Of a stretch of 64,000 nucleotides of DNA, positions 1 through 7,902 are shown in pieces. This DNA comes from Pseudomonas baetica. GTDB lineage: Bacteria; Pseudomonadota; Gammaproteobacteria; Pseudomonadales; Pseudomonadaceae. Below the pieces are notes generated by a model. That model worked only from the letters and a program-made list of their open reading frames with translations. It was not told the origin of the DNA and searched no databases. The position numbers and the translations under genes were made by a program. Location: contig NZ_JAIHLQ010000016.1 of the NCBI RefSeq assembly GCF_019733355.1, forward strand, positions 154,373 through 218,372, written 5' to 3'. Within the stretch, counting starts at the first letter, position 1. Each line of letters starts with the position of its first letter.

Positions 1-100
1 CCAAAGCGGTCAGCGCGAGGATAGGCTGATTGAAGCTGCCGAGTGGCTGATTTTTAACGATCCGTCGGGATCAGCCGTCAAGGATCGAGAGCACCAAGGA

Positions 101-1384
101 TTAATTCATGCCCAACCAGTTTGGGAGCGCCAGGGTAATCCACGGGACATAGGTGATCAGTATCAGGAACAGCAGCAAAAGCATCAGCCAAGGCATCGCG
201 GCCTTGATGGTCGCGGGCACTGACATCCCCGTCACGGCGGAAGTCACGAACAGGTTCAGACCGACGGGCGGTGTGATCAAGCCGATCTCCAGGTTGACCA
301 CCATGATGATGCCAAGGTGAATCGGGTCGATACCCAGTTTCATGGCAATGGGGAAAAGGATCGGGGCCAGAATCAGGATAATGGCCGAGGGTTCCATGAA
401 GGCGCCGGCGATCAATAAAACCACGTTCACCACCAGCAGGAAGGTCACTGGCGTCAGCCCTGCTTCAATGACCCAGGCCGTGATTTGCTGGGGCAGTTGC
501 TCGGTGGTCAATACGTGAGCAAACAACATGGCGTTGGCAATGATGAACATCAGCATGATGCTCAGCTTGGCCGAGTCCAGCAGGACTTTGGGCGTTTCAC
601 GAAACGTCAGGTCCTTGTAGACGAACAAGGCGATGAATGCCGAATACACCGCAGCAACGGCAGCAGCTTCGGTGGGGGTGAACATCCCGCTGTAAATGCC
701 TCCCAGGATGATCAGCATCAACAGCAGGCCCCAGATCGCCTTGCGCGCCGTGCCGAGAAACTCACGCAGCGTGGCGCGCGGCATGGCAGGCAGGTTTTTC
801 TTCACCGCGACGATGTAGATGGCCACCATCAGCGATAAGCCCAGCAACAAGCCGGGTATGACGCCGGCCATGAACAACTTGCCGACGGAGGTCTCGGTGG
901 CAGCCGCATAGACCACCATCACGATCGAGGGCGGTATCAGAATGCCCAAGGTCCCGGCGTTACAGACGATTCCCGCGCCGAATTCCTGCGGATATCCAGA
1001 GCGAACCATGCCGGCAATGGCAATCGACCCGACGGCTGCCACCGTTGCCGGGCTGGAGCCGGAAAGGGCGGCGAACAGCATGCAGGCCAATACGGCGGCA
1101 ATCGCCAGTCCACCGCGGATATGACCGACACAAGCGTTGGCAAAGTCGATCAGGCGACGTGCAACGCCACCGGTGGTCATGAAGGCGCCTGCCAGCAAGA
1201 AAAACGGAATGGCCAGCAGTGTGTAGTGTTCTGAGGTCTCAAACAGCTTGATCGCGAGGGAACGGACAGAGTCCGGACTGAAAAACACAATGGTCAATGA
1301 ACCGGCCAGGCCCAGGGATATGGCAATCGGTACACCGATGAACATCAGTGCAAAGAGTGTCGCGAACAGGAAGGCAATGGTCAT
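101..1384 (-). CDS. dctM: TRAP transporter large permease, DctM type
   Basis: This is the large membrane subunit of a tripartite ATP-independent periplasmic transporter, which imports C4-dicarboxylates or related organic acids using an ion gradient. The 427 residues are almost entirely hydrophobic, with about 12 membrane segments. They include the family's glycine- and proline-rich stretches GGVARRLIDFANACVGH near residue 72 and ILIPPSIVMVVYA near residue 148. Length is normal for DctM (about 425). The start ATG overlaps the stop of the small permease gene as ATGA, so translation is probably coupled, and GAGGA lies about 9 bases upstream. It is the last gene of dctP-dctQ-dctM. Substrate is inferred from the partner DctP only. 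No clear intrinsic terminator is visible in bases 1-100. Confidence 0.93.
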   Translation of the reverse strand: MTIAFLFATLFALMFIGVPIAISLGLAGSLTIVFFSPDSVRSLAIKLFETSEHYTLLAIPFFLLAGAFMTTGGVARRLIDFANACVGHIRGGLAIAAVLACMLFAALSGSSPATVAAVGSIAIAGMVRSGYPQEFGAGIVCNAGTLGILIPPSIVMVVYAAATETSVGKLFMAGVIPGLLLGLSLMVAIYIVAVKKNLPAMPRATLREFLGTARKAIWGLLLMLIILGGIYSGMFTPTEAAAVAAVYSAFIALFVYKDLTFRETPKVLLDSAKLSIMLMFIIANAMLFAHVLTTEQLPQQITAWVIEAGLTPVTFLLVVNVVLLIAGAFMEPSAIILILAPILFPIAMKLGIDPIHLGIIMVVNLEIGLITPPVGLNLFVTSAVTGMSVPATIKAAMPWLMLLLLFLILITYVPWITLALPNWLGMN

Positions 1385-2013
1385 TGTTTGTCGTCCTCGT
1401 GCTCGGTCAGTTTCATCACGTCAGCGGCTTCATCGGCCAGGCCCAGCCCGGTCTGGCGGTGCAACAGGATGCGCACGAAAATTTCAGCGAAACGGATGAA
1501 TACCAACGCAAAACCCACGGGAACAATCAGCCCTATGTGCCATTGCATGATGCCGAAATGGCCCAGATCTTCGGCGCCTATTCCTGCTGTCATCAAGGTA
1601 TGAATCCACTCGAAGCTGGCCACACTGAGCAACCCGGCGTAGGTCAGGCAGCACAGACAGGCCAAAATGCCAATGAGCCGCTGGACGGGTTTGCTGGCCA
1701 GTTTGACCAGCGCATCAACGCCGATATGACCGGCGGTACGCACCCCGTAGGACAATCCGAAGAAGATCAGCCAGCCAAATAGCGCCTTGGTGAGCGAGGT
1801 GCTCCACGTCATGGCCTGAGCCATTGTCATGACCCGATCGCCCATGGCGAATAACGTTTCGCTGGCGCCTTCCCAGTTGTCGGCAAGTCGGTAGAAGAGC
1901 GTATAGAGGTTGTTGAGGATGACGTAGACGAACGTCACCAACGTCATGGCGGCCAAAAGGAAGACAATGAAACCCTCCTCGAAGTGTTCCCATATGCGCC
2001 GAAAGGCATTCAT
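1381..2013 (-). CDS. dctQ: TRAP transporter small permease, DctQ type
   Basis: Small integral membrane subunit (about 210 residues, four membrane helices) that pairs with DctM and helps the substrate-loaded DctP dock. The C-terminal part carries a conserved loop (GLSYGVRTAGHIGVDAL) followed by further helices and a charged tail, as in DctQ. A longer reading frame reaches base 2079, but I place the start at MNAFRR. The minus strand has GGAG nine bases before that ATG, while the same GGAG directly abuts the alternative ATG at 2022. The stop overlaps the dctM start by four bases. It lies about 60 bases downstream of dctP, consistent with one operon. Confidence 0.88.
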   Translation of the reverse strand: MNAFRRIWEHFEEGFIVFLLAAMTLVTFVYVILNNLYTLFYRLADNWEGASETLFAMGDRVMTMAQAMTWSTSLTKALFGWLIFFGLSYGVRTAGHIGVDALVKLASKPVQRLIGILACLCCLTYAGLLSVASFEWIHTLMTAGIGAEDLGHFGIMQWHIGLIVPVGFALVFIRFAEIFVRILLHRQTGLGLADEAADVMKLTEHEDDKQ

Positions 2014-2075
2014 GGATGGCATCTCCTGTAGCGTGATGACAGGCAGGTGCTGGCGTGCCAGCCCCTGCCCACCGG

Positions 2076-3071
2076 TCATTTGGCCTTGTTGGCGGCTTCG
2101 GCAGCAGTGATCAGCTCAGGGCCGATATCGGCTTCGAATTTTTTCCAGACCGGCTTCATCGCGACGCGCCATTGATCGCGTTGCTCAGGTGTAAGAGTGA
2201 TGATTTCGGTGGTTTTGGCAGCAATGATGCTTTGCTTGGCGTCCTGATTGAGTTGCTCGGCCTCTTTGTTCACCTGGGCGGTGACTTCCACAATGATCTT
2301 GTCCAGCTCATTGCGAATATCCGGCGGCAAGCCATTCCAGAACTTGGTGTTGGTGATCAGCATGTAATCCAGCACGCCATGGTTGGACTCGGTGATGTAT
2401 TTCTGTACCTCGTTCATTTTCTGGCTGTAGATGTTCGAGTAAGGGTTTTCCGCACCGTTGACCACACCGGTTTGCAAGCCCTGATACACCTCGGCAAAGC
2501 TCATCTTGCGCGGATTGGCGCGCAGGGCCTTGAATTGCTCTTCAAGTACGGCCGAGGCCTGCACGCGGAATTTCAAGCCTCGGGCATCGCCAGGAACACG
2601 CAGCGGCTTGTTGGCAGATAGCTGCTTCATCCCGTTGTGCCAATAGGCCAAGCCTGTGATGTTTTTGCTTTCCATGGACTTGAGCAGTCCTTGGCCCTGC
2701 GGGCTCAACTGAAAGCGGTCGACCGCGGCGATGTCATCAAACAGAAAGGGCAGGTCGAACAACTGGACGGTCTTTGTGTACTGCTCGAACTTGGCCAGCG
2801 ATGGCGCAATCAACTGTACGTCGCCCAACAACAGGGCTTCCATTTCTTTGCCGTCACCAAATAACGACGAGTTCGGATAGACCTCAACCTTGACCTTGCC
2901 GGGCAAGCGTTCCTCGACCAGCTTCTTGAACAGCACGGCGCCTTGCCCCTTGGGGGTCTGCTCGGCGACAACGTGTGAGAACTTGATGATGATCGGATCA
3001 GCGGCCATGGCCGTGCCCATGCTGCCTAGAGCAAGCGTGCAGGCGAGTGCCTTGCATAGGTATTTGAACAT
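2076..3071 (-). CDS. dctP: TRAP transporter periplasmic binding protein, DctP family
   Basis: Periplasmic solute receptor that captures a dicarboxylate-like substrate and delivers it to DctQM. The 331-residue protein begins with a typical Sec signal peptide ending near residue 23 (TAMA before ADPIIIKF). The conserved GLKFRVQ segment near residue 165 contains the Arg that in DctP-family receptors salt-bridges the substrate carboxylate. The later motif SFAEVYQGLQTGVVNGAENP is the classic second-lobe signature. GAGGAA lies about 8 bases before the ATG. A plausible sigma-70 promoter is at 3129-3157. I searched for a sigma-54 -24/-12 element, as used by some dct operons, and did not find one. Confidence 0.93.
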   Translation of the reverse strand: MFKYLCKALACTLALGSMGTAMAADPIIIKFSHVVAEQTPKGQGAVLFKKLVEERLPGKVKVEVYPNSSLFGDGKEMEALLLGDVQLIAPSLAKFEQYTKTVQLFDLPFLFDDIAAVDRFQLSPQGQGLLKSMESKNITGLAYWHNGMKQLSANKPLRVPGDARGLKFRVQASAVLEEQFKALRANPRKMSFAEVYQGLQTGVVNGAENPYSNIYSQKMNEVQKYITESNHGVLDYMLITNTKFWNGLPPDIRNELDKIIVEVTAQVNKEAEQLNQDAKQSIIAAKTTEIITLTPEQRDQWRVAMKPVWKKFEADIGPELITAAEAANKAK

Positions 3072-3128
3072 TTGGGGGAATTCCTCTTCTTTTAGTTTTT
3101 GTACAGTTCAATGTTCTGACGCGCATTC

Positions 3129-3157
3129 GTTATACGGCCAACCACAAGTCTAGGCAA
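3129..3157 (-). promoter_or_regulatory. Candidate sigma-70 promoter of dctPQM
   Basis: On the minus strand TTGCCT (3157-3152) is followed after exactly 17 bases by TATAAC (3134-3129). These match 4/6 and 5/6 of the -35 and -10 consensus. The element lies about 60 bases upstream of the dctP start. It was found by eye, with no transcript data. Confidence 0.45.
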
Positions 3158-3517
3158 AAAATCATGTTTGAAGGCTGATTCGCGGATTTTGCTGGAGCGC
3201 AATGCGAATAACGTCAAGCACCCGCGCGCCAAGACCTGCAATTGCCCCTGAGTAGTTTCCGAACCTTTTGCCAGTCAACAGGGCTGCCCTGGCACTCAAG
3301 ATCGGTGCGTATAGGTAGTTTCCGAGGCTACTCATCAACCCTTCAGGCGCCTAGATTGAAGTCATCGCAGTGCAAAGCCAGGGCGGGTGCTTTGGCGTTT
3401 TTGCCGAATGCCTGGCAGTGGTTGACGGCCCTCATAGGCGCAGCCATGGCCCCATCCATTTTGATAGAGACAGACAGACAGGCAGGTTTATCTGGCTCTG
3501 AACAAAAGGCGACTGAC
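3158..3517. promoter_or_regulatory. Intergenic region upstream of the Crp/Fnr gene with an 11-bp direct repeat
   Basis: This stretch holds no convincing gene. An open frame runs into the regulator from 3242 but has no family resemblance in its first 92 codons. The 11-mer GTAGTTTCCGA occurs twice, at 3252-3262 and 3315-3325, 63 bases apart start to start. A short GACA microsatellite lies near 3470-3482. The direct repeat could be an operator for an activator of the downstream gene. I found no TTGAT-N4-ATCAA (Fnr/Anr) box. Confidence 0.35.
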
Positions 3518-4282
3518 ATGTCCGAGTTACCAAACCCTGAGCAAAATCATTTGCTTGCCGCGCTGCCGGTCGAGATTCGGCACCGCCTGTTGCCTCAACT
3601 GGAGCTGGTGTCATTCCCGCTGGGCAAAGTCCTTTACGAGTCCGGAGGCGTTTTGCGCTACGTCTATTTCCCGACCGACTCCATCATTTCATTGCTCTAC
3701 GTCATGGAAAACGGCGCGGCGGCCGATATTTCGGTGGTGGGTAATGAAGGGTTGATCGGTGTCGCCTTGTTCATGGGCGGCGAGAGCACCTCAAGCCGGG
3801 CGGTCGTGCAGAGCGCCGGCTACGCGTTCCGGCTCAGAGGGCAACTGCTCAAGGACGAGTTCAATCGCCACGGCGAAATGTTGCGTCTGATGCTGCGTTA
3901 CACCCAGGCGTTGATCACGCAAATGGCGCAGACGGCGGTTTGCAATCGTCATCACTCAATCGACCAGCGTCTGTGCCGTTGGTTGTTGTTGTCGCTGGAT
4001 CGCCTGCCGGGTAATCAGCTAGTCATGACTCAAGAACTCATTGCCAACATGCTCGGTGTGCGCCGTGAAGGCATTACCGAGGCTGCCCGCAAGTTGCAGA
4101 AGCTTGGCGTGATCGAGTACTGCCGAGGGCTGATCACCGTGCTCGACCGCCCCCAACTCGAGGAATTGAGTTGCGAGTGTTACGCCGTTGTTAAGCATGA
4201 GACCGACCGACTTCTTCCTTGCGCTCAGCCAGAACACTTGCGCAGGCCTGTCTGTCATGCGCTCACGGCGCATGTCCACTGA
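3518..4282 (+). CDS. Crp/Fnr-family transcriptional regulator
   Basis: Cytoplasmic transcription factor of 254 residues. An N-terminal cyclic-nucleotide-binding-type beta roll occupies about residues 30-130 (VLYESGGVLRYVYFPTDSII is typical). A C-terminal winged helix follows at about 150-215, with recognition region MLGVRREGITEAARKLQKLG. No Fnr-type N-terminal cysteine cluster is present, so it is not an obvious iron-sulfur oxygen sensor, and its effector cannot be told from sequence. I start at MSELPNPEQ because AAGG lies 8 bases before that ATG; a longer frame opens at 3242. It sits just upstream of the N-ATPase operon in the same direction with an 89-base gap, so control of that operon is a reasonable inference. 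Confidence 0.85.
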   Translation: MSELPNPEQNHLLAALPVEIRHRLLPQLELVSFPLGKVLYESGGVLRYVYFPTDSIISLLYVMENGAAADISVVGNEGLIGVALFMGGESTSSRAVVQSAGYAFRLRGQLLKDEFNRHGEMLRLMLRYTQALITQMAQTAVCNRHHSIDQRLCRWLLLSLDRLPGNQLVMTQELIANMLGVRREGITEAARKLQKLGVIEYCRGLITVLDRPQLEELSCECYAVVKHETDRLLPCAQPEHLRRPVCHALTAHVH

Positions 4283-4371
4283 TGCTGTGACGGCCTCTTG
4301 TGTTCGCTACCGCACAGCGGCCAGTGAGCGCGCGGGTGATGATGGAGCAAGGTTTGACGGGAGACGACACG

Positions 4372-5832
4372 ATGAAGGAACGACAGGCGGGAACCGAGAA
4401 GGATGCGGCTGACTTCGGTGTGGTCGCAGCCATACGTGGCAGCGTCGTGGACATTCGTTTCGCTGCCGCGCTGCCGCCCATCCACACCCTGTTGCGCGCA
4501 GGCGATGCGGGCAAGATAGCTATTGAGGTATTGGCCCAGCGCGACGAACATCATGTGCGGGGTATCGCGCTGACGCCCACGCAGGGCCTGGCACGAGGGA
4601 TGCCGGTACATGACACCGGTGGGCCGTTGCAGGCCCCGGTCGGCAAGCAGATTTTGTCGCGCATGTTCGACGTCTTTGGCAATACCATCGATCGCCAGCC
4701 CGCGCTGGAGGCTGTGCAATGGCGTTCTGTGCATCAGCCACCGCCGCCTCTGGTACGTCGTTCCACCCGCTCCGAAGTCTTCGAGACCGGTATCAAAGCC
4801 ATTGATGTGCTGACGCCGCTGGAACGCGGCGGCAAGGCGGGCCTCTTCGGTGGGGCCGGCGTCGGCAAGACGGTTCTGCTGACCGAAATGATCCATAACA
4901 TGATCGGTCATCAGGAGGGCGTGAGCATTTTCTGCGGTATCGGCGAGCGCTCCCGTGAGGGCGAAGAGTTGTACCGGGAAATGAAGGCCGCCGGCGTATT
5001 GCCCAACATGGTGATGATCTTCGCCCAGATGAACGAGCCGCCCGGCGCGCGTTTTCGCGTGGGGCATGCGGCGCTGACAATGGCCGAATACTTTCGCGAC
5101 GACGAACAACGCGATGTGTTGCTGCTCATCGATAATATTTTTCGCTTCATTCAGGCCGGCTCGGAAGTCTCTGGTCTGATGGGGCAGATGCCGTCCCGTC
5201 TGGGTTATCAGCCGACGATGGGCACCGAACTGGCGGCACTGGAAGAACGTATCGCCAACACCGACAGCGGTGCGATCACCTCGATTCAGGCGGTGTATGT
5301 ACCCGCCGACGACTTCACCGATCCGGCGGCGGTGCATACCTTCTCGCACCTTTCGGCGTCGATCGTGCTGTCACGCAAACGCGCCAGCGAAGGGCTGTTT
5401 CCAGCCATCGACCCGCTGCAGTCCAGCTCCAAAGTGCTGACGCCGGGTATCGTCGGCGAGCGCCACTACCAACTGGCGCAGGCCATTCGCCGCACGCTGG
5501 CCCAATACGCCGAACTCAAGGACATCATCGCCATGCTCGGGCTGGAGCAATTGTCGCCCGACGACCGCAAAGTGGTGGCCCGTGCGCGGCGTCTGGAGCG
5601 TTTTCTCACACAGCCATTCTTCACCACCGAGCAGTTCACCAACATGAGCGGCAAGCTCGTCAGTCTGGAGGATGCGCTGGATGGCTGTGAGCGCATTCTG
5701 GCGGACGAATTCAAGGATTTCCCCGAGAGCGCGCTGTACATGATCGGGGCGGTCGACGAAGCCAAAGCCAAGGTTAAACCGCCTGCCAGTAAGGCTGCCA
5801 AGGAGCCCACTCATGCTGCTGATGACACTTAA
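4372..5832 (+). CDS. atpD: N-type ATPase beta subunit (catalytic)
   Basis: Catalytic beta subunit of an N-type (alternative F-type) rotary ATPase, hydrolysing or making ATP in the cytoplasmic head. The Walker A motif GGAGVGKT is near residue 165. The catalytic loop GIGERSREGEELYREM and the Walker B-type LLLIDNIFRF both follow. The start at MKERQAG has GGGAGA 7 bases upstream; earlier in-frame ATGs (4338, 4341) have no good ribosome site. It leads the atpDCQRBEFAG operon. This order, with beta first plus the extra genes Q and R and no separate delta gene, is diagnostic of N-ATPases and differs from the housekeeping atpIBEFHAGDC order. A second, housekeeping atp operon is expected elsewhere in the genome. 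Confidence 0.93.
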   Translation: MKERQAGTEKDAADFGVVAAIRGSVVDIRFAAALPPIHTLLRAGDAGKIAIEVLAQRDEHHVRGIALTPTQGLARGMPVHDTGGPLQAPVGKQILSRMFDVFGNTIDRQPALEAVQWRSVHQPPPPLVRRSTRSEVFETGIKAIDVLTPLERGGKAGLFGGAGVGKTVLLTEMIHNMIGHQEGVSIFCGIGERSREGEELYREMKAAGVLPNMVMIFAQMNEPPGARFRVGHAALTMAEYFRDDEQRDVLLLIDNIFRFIQAGSEVSGLMGQMPSRLGYQPTMGTELAALEERIANTDSGAITSIQAVYVPADDFTDPAAVHTFSHLSASIVLSRKRASEGLFPAIDPLQSSSKVLTPGIVGERHYQLAQAIRRTLAQYAELKDIIAMLGLEQLSPDDRKVVARARRLERFLTQPFFTTEQFTNMSGKLVSLEDALDGCERILADEFKDFPESALYMIGAVDEAKAKVKPPASKAAKEPTHAADDT

Positions 5833-6217
5833 AGTGTTGTTGCCCTTCGAAGTGTTTGCCGTCGAGGCGAACGTGTCGAGCATCGTTGCCGAGACGGCAC
5901 AAGGGGCATTCGGCTTGCTGCCCAGGCGTCTGGACTGCGTCGCGGCGCTTGTGCCGGGCATCCTCAGTTTCGAGAGCGAGGCGCAAGGCGAAGTGTTTCT
6001 GGCGCTGGACGAGGGCGTGCTGATCAAGACCGGGCCGGATGTCGTGATCTCGGTGCGTCGGGCGCTTCGCGGCGATGATCTGGCCCACCTGCGCGGCGCC
6101 ATCGAACAGCAATTCCTGGCCCTGGATGCGCAAGAGCAAGCCATGCGCCAGACCATGACACGGCTGGAAACCGGGTTTATGCGCCGGTTCGTGTCCTTGC
6201 GCGATCATGCGTCATGA
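5813..6217 (+). CDS. atpC: N-type ATPase epsilon subunit
   Basis: Small central-stalk subunit of 134 residues. The N-terminal beta sandwich is recognisable (LKVLLPFEVFAVEANVSSIV, then GAFGLLPRRLDCVAALVPG, the counterpart of the G.LP.H.D.v..L.pG motif). The C-terminal part is helical (HLRGAIEQQFLALDAQEQAM). It starts inside atpD: AAGGAG lies 7 bases before the ATG at 5813 and the genes overlap by 20 bases. Its stop overlaps the atpQ start as ATGA. Epsilon subunits couple rotation to catalysis and can inhibit hydrolysis; whether this one does is not visible. Confidence 0.88.
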   Translation: MLLMTLKVLLPFEVFAVEANVSSIVAETAQGAFGLLPRRLDCVAALVPGILSFESEAQGEVFLALDEGVLIKTGPDVVISVRRALRGDDLAHLRGAIEQQFLALDAQEQAMRQTMTRLETGFMRRFVSLRDHAS

Positions 6218-6555
6218 AACCGGATCCCAAGCGCACGCCTGCCGGCCTGACACTGGCTGAACAAGTCGGCGCCAAGGCCGCCCGCAAACTCAAAGCGCGC
6301 CGCAGGGGCACACCCGTGGTGTGGTTCGGCCTGGGCATGATGGGCTTGATTGGCTGGTCGGTGGTGGTCCCTACGTTACTGGGCGCAGCCCTTGGACTGT
6401 GGATCGATCGGCACCATCCCGGCGGCCACTCCTGGACGTTGGCCCTGCTGGTGGCGGGGCTCACCCTTGGTTGCCTGAATGCGTGGCACTGGGTGTCTAA
6501 GGAAGATCAGGCCATGTATGACGAACCCGATGAGAAGGAGCAGGGTGATGATTGA
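6214..6555 (+). CDS. atpQ: N-type ATPase accessory membrane subunit Q (AtpZ/AtpI-like)
   Basis: A 113-residue membrane protein with a basic N-terminal cytoplasmic stretch (KAARKLKARRRG) and two hydrophobic helices at about 34-58 and 70-92. Between them is GLWIDRHHPGG, typical of AtpZ/AtpI-like proteins that help assemble the c ring. The tail is acidic. Gene Q is one of the two genes specific to N-ATPase operons. It begins in an ATGA overlap with atpC and has no own ribosome site, so coupled translation is likely. Function is inferred from operon position and family resemblance. Confidence 0.82.
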   Translation: MKPDPKRTPAGLTLAEQVGAKAARKLKARRRGTPVVWFGLGMMGLIGWSVVVPTLLGAALGLWIDRHHPGGHSWTLALLVAGLTLGCLNAWHWVSKEDQAMYDEPDEKEQGDD

Positions 6556-6874
6556 TCAAGGTACTTGGGCGCTGGTTTGGCTGGCGGCGTTGTTGGCAGG
6601 TGCCGCGCTGGGCGGCGTGTTTTTCGGCGGTCTGTGGTGGACGGTGCGTCGGGGCGCGTCATCGCCGACACCGGCACGCTGGTTTCTCGCCAGCCTGTTG
6701 CTGCGAACCGCTACCGTGCTATTTGGCTTTTACCTGGTCGGTGCCGGTCAACCGCTGCGATTGGGCCTGTGCATGTTGGGTTTCGTCATGGCTCGCGTGA
6801 TTGTCTTGCGTGTCACCCAACCGAGTGCGGTCGCCATGGCGCCGCCAACCTCCGGACCGCCACCATGCGCCTGA
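6548..6874 (+). CDS. atpR: N-type ATPase accessory membrane subunit R
   Basis: A 108-residue protein with three predicted membrane helices. The first is glycine/alanine rich (AALLAGAALGGVFFGGLWWTV), followed by a cytoplasmic turn WTVRRGAS and helices around LLLRTATVLFGFYLVG and LGLCMLGFVMARVIV. Small three-helix proteins with intramembrane Arg are typical of AtpR, the second N-ATPase-specific gene. I start at MIDQGTW (6548), which has AAGGAG 7 bases upstream; the longer frame from 6479 is only the shadow of atpQ. It overlaps atpQ by 8 bases, and its stop lies just inside the atpB start. Confidence 0.82.
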   Translation: MIDQGTWALVWLAALLAGAALGGVFFGGLWWTVRRGASSPTPARWFLASLLLRTATVLFGFYLVGAGQPLRLGLCMLGFVMARVIVLRVTQPSAVAMAPPTSGPPPCA

Positions 6875-7566
6875 CCCCCGATGCCTGGATCTTTTGGCAA
6901 TACGGTTTCTTCAAGCTCAACGCGACCATTGTCTTCACTTGGGCACTGATGATCGTGCTGGTGTTGGGTGCCGCGCTGATTACGCGACGTCTTGCCACCG
7001 GTCACCAACGCTCACGCTGGCAAAACCTGCTGGAGATTGTGGTCACCGCCATCAGCGGGCAGATCAAGGATGTCGGCCTGCAGCAACCTCAGCGCTACCT
7101 GAGTTTTCTCGGTACGTTGTTCCTGTTCATTGCGGCGGCGGCATTAGCCACCGTGATCCCCGGCTACGAACCGCCCACCGCATCGCTGTCGACGACGGTA
7201 GCGCTGGCCCTGTGCGTGCTGGTGGCGGTTCCGCTGTTCGGCATCTGGGGCCAGGGGCTGGCCGGCTACCTGAAGTCGTACATGCAGCCGACGCCGATCA
7301 TGCTGCCCTTCAACCTCATCAGTGAAGCGTCGCGCACGCTGGCGCTGGCTGTGCGCCTGTTTGGCAACATGATGAGCGGTGCGATGATCATCGCCATCCT
7401 CCTATCCATCACGCCGTTTGTCTTCCCGATCGTGATGACGGTTCTGGGCCTGCTCACTGGCATGGTGCAGGCCTACATCTTTACCATTTTGGCGGCGGTT
7501 TACATCGCCGCCGCCACCCGCCGCAGCCCAGCGGCCACACCCCCTTCATCGACGCCGGACACCTGA
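6865..7566 (+). CDS. atpB: N-type ATPase a subunit
   Basis: Membrane stator subunit that forms the two ion half-channels against the c ring. The 233 residues contain five to six helices. The essential Arg is in LALAVRLFGNMMSGAM near residue 165, matching the invariant RLFGN motif of a subunits. Upstream, SYMQPTPIMLPFNLISE is the usual lead-in. I start at MRLTPDAW (6865), which overlaps the atpR stop; the ribosome site is weak (GGA about 9 bases upstream), so translation is likely coupled. The longer frame from 6565 covers atpR and is not real. Confidence 0.9.
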   Translation: MRLTPDAWIFWQYGFFKLNATIVFTWALMIVLVLGAALITRRLATGHQRSRWQNLLEIVVTAISGQIKDVGLQQPQRYLSFLGTLFLFIAAAALATVIPGYEPPTASLSTTVALALCVLVAVPLFGIWGQGLAGYLKSYMQPTPIMLPFNLISEASRTLALAVRLFGNMMSGAMIIAILLSITPFVFPIVMTVLGLLTGMVQAYIFTILAAVYIAAATRRSPAATPPSSTPDT

Positions 7567-7608
7567 GCCGCCGCGCGATTTCCTGTCAACTCACACAGAG
7601 GCACGCTT

Positions 7609-7899
7609 ATGGACTCTCTCACCTTGATCGCCGTCGCCTCCATCGTCATGGCAGGCCTGACGACCGGCTTCGGCACAATGGCGCCCGCACTGGCGGAGGG
7701 CAGGGCGGTTGCCACGGCGCTCAGCTCGTTGGCCCAACAGCCCGACGCGTCGGCCACCATCACCCGTACGCTGTTCGTGGGGCTGGCGATGATCGAGTCA
7801 ACGGCCATCTACTGCTTTGTTGTGTCGATGATCCTGATCTTCGCTAATCCGTTCTGGAATGCCGCCGTCACGGCGGCGGCCCAAGCGGCAGGAAAATAG
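7609..7899 (+). CDS. atpE: N-type ATPase c subunit (rotor ring)
   Basis: Hairpin of two helices (96 residues), many copies of which form the rotor ring. The ion-binding carboxylate in helix 2 is Glu63, within AMIESTAIYCF. The ES-T-x-x-Y pattern (E63, S64, T65, Y68) equals the Na+-ligand set of Na+-type c subunits. In helix 1, however, the position of the Na+-ligand Gln is occupied by Glu30 (ALAEGRAV), giving two carboxylates per site. The helix-1 glycine repeat is also depleted (GFGTMAPALAEG), which in other c subunits goes with large rings. AGAGG lies about 7 bases before the ATG. Ion specificity (H+ or Na+) cannot be settled from sequence. One Burkholderia N-ATPase c ring has been reported as H+-specific with 17 copies. 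Confidence 0.93.
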   Translation: MDSLTLIAVASIVMAGLTTGFGTMAPALAEGRAVATALSSLAQQPDASATITRTLFVGLAMIESTAIYCFVVSMILIFANPFWNAAVTAAAQAAGK

Positions 7900-7902
7900 A
7901 CC

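Noticed and set aside
59..72. GATCC-GTCG-GGATC hairpin downstream of dctM
   Set aside because: Stem of only five pairs and no T-run in the leftward direction; not a convincing terminator.
3072..3240. Sigma-54 promoter for dctPQM
   Set aside because: No GG-N10-GC pair with flanking consensus was found on the minus strand; a sigma-70-like element was found instead.
4255..5349. 364-codon minus-strand frame opposite atpD
   Set aside because: Composition is His/Arg/Gly rich with no family match; atpD on the other strand is certain.
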